Shown here: piece after piece, positions 5,251 through 6,225 of the stretch | Numbering within the stretch: position 1 is the first letter of the stretch | Layout of the letters: each line of letters begins with the position of its first letter | Assembly (NCBI GenBank): GCA_016650115.1 | Contig: JAENWI010000092.1 | Span: 1-6,225, forward strand | Length of the DNA: 6,225 nucleotides | Direction: 5' to 3' | Origin: Peptostreptococcaceae bacterium | GTDB lineage: Bacteria > Bacillota > Clostridia > Peptostreptococcales > Anaerovoracaceae | Program-made: the position numbers and the translations under genes | Notes under the pieces: model-generated | Seen by the model: only the letters and a program-made list of their open reading frames with translations | Databases searched by the model: none | Told to the model about the DNA's origin: nothing

Positions 5251-6225
5251 TCAAAAAATTTCGCTTAGTCTATCATTATGACCACAAGACTTTCGCACTT
5301 TTATTTTTGACTGAATTAATATTTCCTGTGGCTCATTTTCTCCATTATTTTCTTCCATAATATCAAACAATAACCTTGCGGCTATCAAGCCCATTCTATA
5401 CATTGGTTTTGCAACAGTTGTAAGCTTTGGTTCCAAATACCCGGATATTTTTAAATTATCAAATCCAATTACTGCAATATCCTCGGGAATCCTTAATCCA
5501 AGTTGCTTGATTTTTTCCATAGCCCCTATTGCCATATTGTCACTTGAAGCGAATATAGCATCAGGTCTATTTTTCTGACTCAATATTTTGCTAACTGCTA
5601 AATAACCTCCATCAATTGTGTTTTCTTCTTCTACGATATTACCTTCCATCATTTTTAATTTTGAAGTCAAAATCGCACTTTTATATCCTTCTAATTTCTC
5701 CATGTTTTCGCTTTTAGGTCTGCTTCCATAAACCATTCCTATATTTTTATGCCCTACTTCGATCAGGTGATTTATTGCTTCTGTAGTAGCTTCCTTGTAG
5801 TTTGTGTATACCACATTCAGACCTTTTTGTTCTTTATTTCTACCTATAAAAACGATAGGCATTTTATGTTTTTTAAATTGCATTAAATCCTTCTTGTTTA
5901 AAACAGAGGAAACAATTATTAGCCCATCTATTTTTCTCAAAATGAAATTTTCAATGTTTTCAAGTTCTTTTGCTCTGTCTTCTTCAGTTGAACATAAAAG
6001 GATACTATGTTTCTTCTGTTTCGCTACATCTTCCACACCCTTTGCGATTTCCATATATCCTTGATCTAGAATTTCTGGTACCATTAAGGCGATGACGTTT
6101 GTCTTGTTCAGCTTTAGGCCTCTCGCAAACCAGTTAGGCGTGTAGTCCAAACTATTCATTACTTCTAAAATATGTTCTTTTGTTGAATTTGCAACACTTT
6201 CAGGATGATTCAAGACTCTTGATAC
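5251..6225 (-). CDS. LacI-family transcriptional regulator (5' end cut by window edge)
   Basis: The frame is open to the window edge and reads VSRVLNHPESVANSTKEHI there, so the TTG at 6213 is an internal Leu codon, not the start. The missing part is roughly the first 15-25 residues, with most of the helix-turn-helix. Still visible (counting from the Leu at 6213) are the end of the DNA-binding domain, the hinge helix NWFARGLKLNKT (27-38) with the minor-groove Leu33, and a periplasmic-binding-protein-like effector domain with VVYTNYKEATTEAINHLIEVGH, quoted here as a region around 129-150, RPDAIFASSDNMAIGAM and DIAVIGFDNLKISGYLEP. These are standard for dimeric sugar- or metabolite-responsive LacI/GalR proteins. 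It probably controls its own unit, including the oxidoreductase 18 nt downstream. The effector and operator are not visible because its promoter lies outside the window. It ends with TGA at 5251. Confidence 0.93.
   Translation of the reverse strand, partial: VSRVLNHPESVANSTKEHILEVMNSLDYTPNWFARGLKLNKTNVIALMVPEILDQGYMEIAKGVEDVAKQKKHSILLCSTEEDRAKELENIENFILRKIDGLIIVSSVLNKKDLMQFKKHKMPIVFIGRNKEQKGLNVVYTNYKEATTEAINHLIEVGHKNIGMVYGSRPKSENMEKLEGYKSAILTSKLKMMEGNIVEEENTIDGGYLAVSKILSQKNRPDAIFASSDNMAIGAMEKIKQLGLRIPEDIAVIGFDNLKISGYLEPKLTTVAKPMYRMGLIAARLLFDIMEENNGENEPQEILIQSKIKVRKSCGHNDRLSEIF

Noticed and set aside
5251..6213. Taking the TTG at 6213 as the regulator start
   Set aside because: The frame continues upstream as V-S-R-V-L-N-H, which is the standard LacI-family recognition-helix continuation, so the gene simply runs off the window.
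1..6225. tRNA, rRNA, CRISPR array, insertion sequence, phage or integration site
   Set aside because: No cloverleaf, rRNA-like stretch, regularly spaced repeats, transposase or integrase frame, or terminal inverted repeats were seen. The only notable direct repeat is the ARG-box pair.

Overview
The window looks like a low-GC, anaerobic Gram-positive chromosome, most likely a Clostridia-type Bacillota. This is inferred from AT-rich intergenic DNA, strong AGGAGG-type ribosome sites, a poly-U intrinsic terminator, the long form of urocanase, and a flavin/iron-sulfur redox enzyme. No 16S rRNA or other taxonomic marker is present, so the assignment is tentative. All confident genes lie on the minus strand, so transcription runs from high to low coordinates.

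Promoter-distal half (1-3665): the start of a histidine-utilisation operon, hutH-hutU-hutI. hutH (histidine ammonia-lyase) converts histidine to urocanate. hutU (urocanase) converts urocanate to imidazolonepropionate. hutI (imidazolonepropionase) continues the route, but only its first 36 codons are inside the window. The three genes overlap by 7 and 8 nt. Each downstream ribosome site is built into the last codons of the gene before it, which points to tight translational coupling. Enzymes for formiminoglutamate and later steps would lie beyond position 1.

Intergenic region (3666-4113, 448 nt): from right to left it holds the intrinsic terminator of the upstream unit, a spaced inverted repeat, a sigma-A-type promoter for hutH, and a 143-nt leader. 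The leader contains two near-identical 18-bp boxes exactly 21 bp apart that match the arginine-repressor (ArgR/AhrC) operator layout. This is the most informative regulatory signal here and suggests that the hut operon is tied to arginine status. A doubtful 53-codon ORF with one hydrophobic segment lies on the plus strand.

Promoter-proximal half (4114-6225): a two-gene unit made of a LacI-family regulator (its 5' end cut by the window edge) and, 18 nt downstream, a dihydroorotate/dihydropyrimidine dehydrogenase-like flavoprotein with a C-terminal two-cluster ferredoxin domain. The enzyme keeps the fold and FMN-binding features of the PreA/DPD family. However, every pyrimidine-contacting or catalytic residue I can align from memory is changed, so its substrate is probably not uracil or thymine. 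It is the best candidate in the window for an undescribed activity. A terminator separates it from hut, so any functional link to histidine catabolism is only suggested by proximity.
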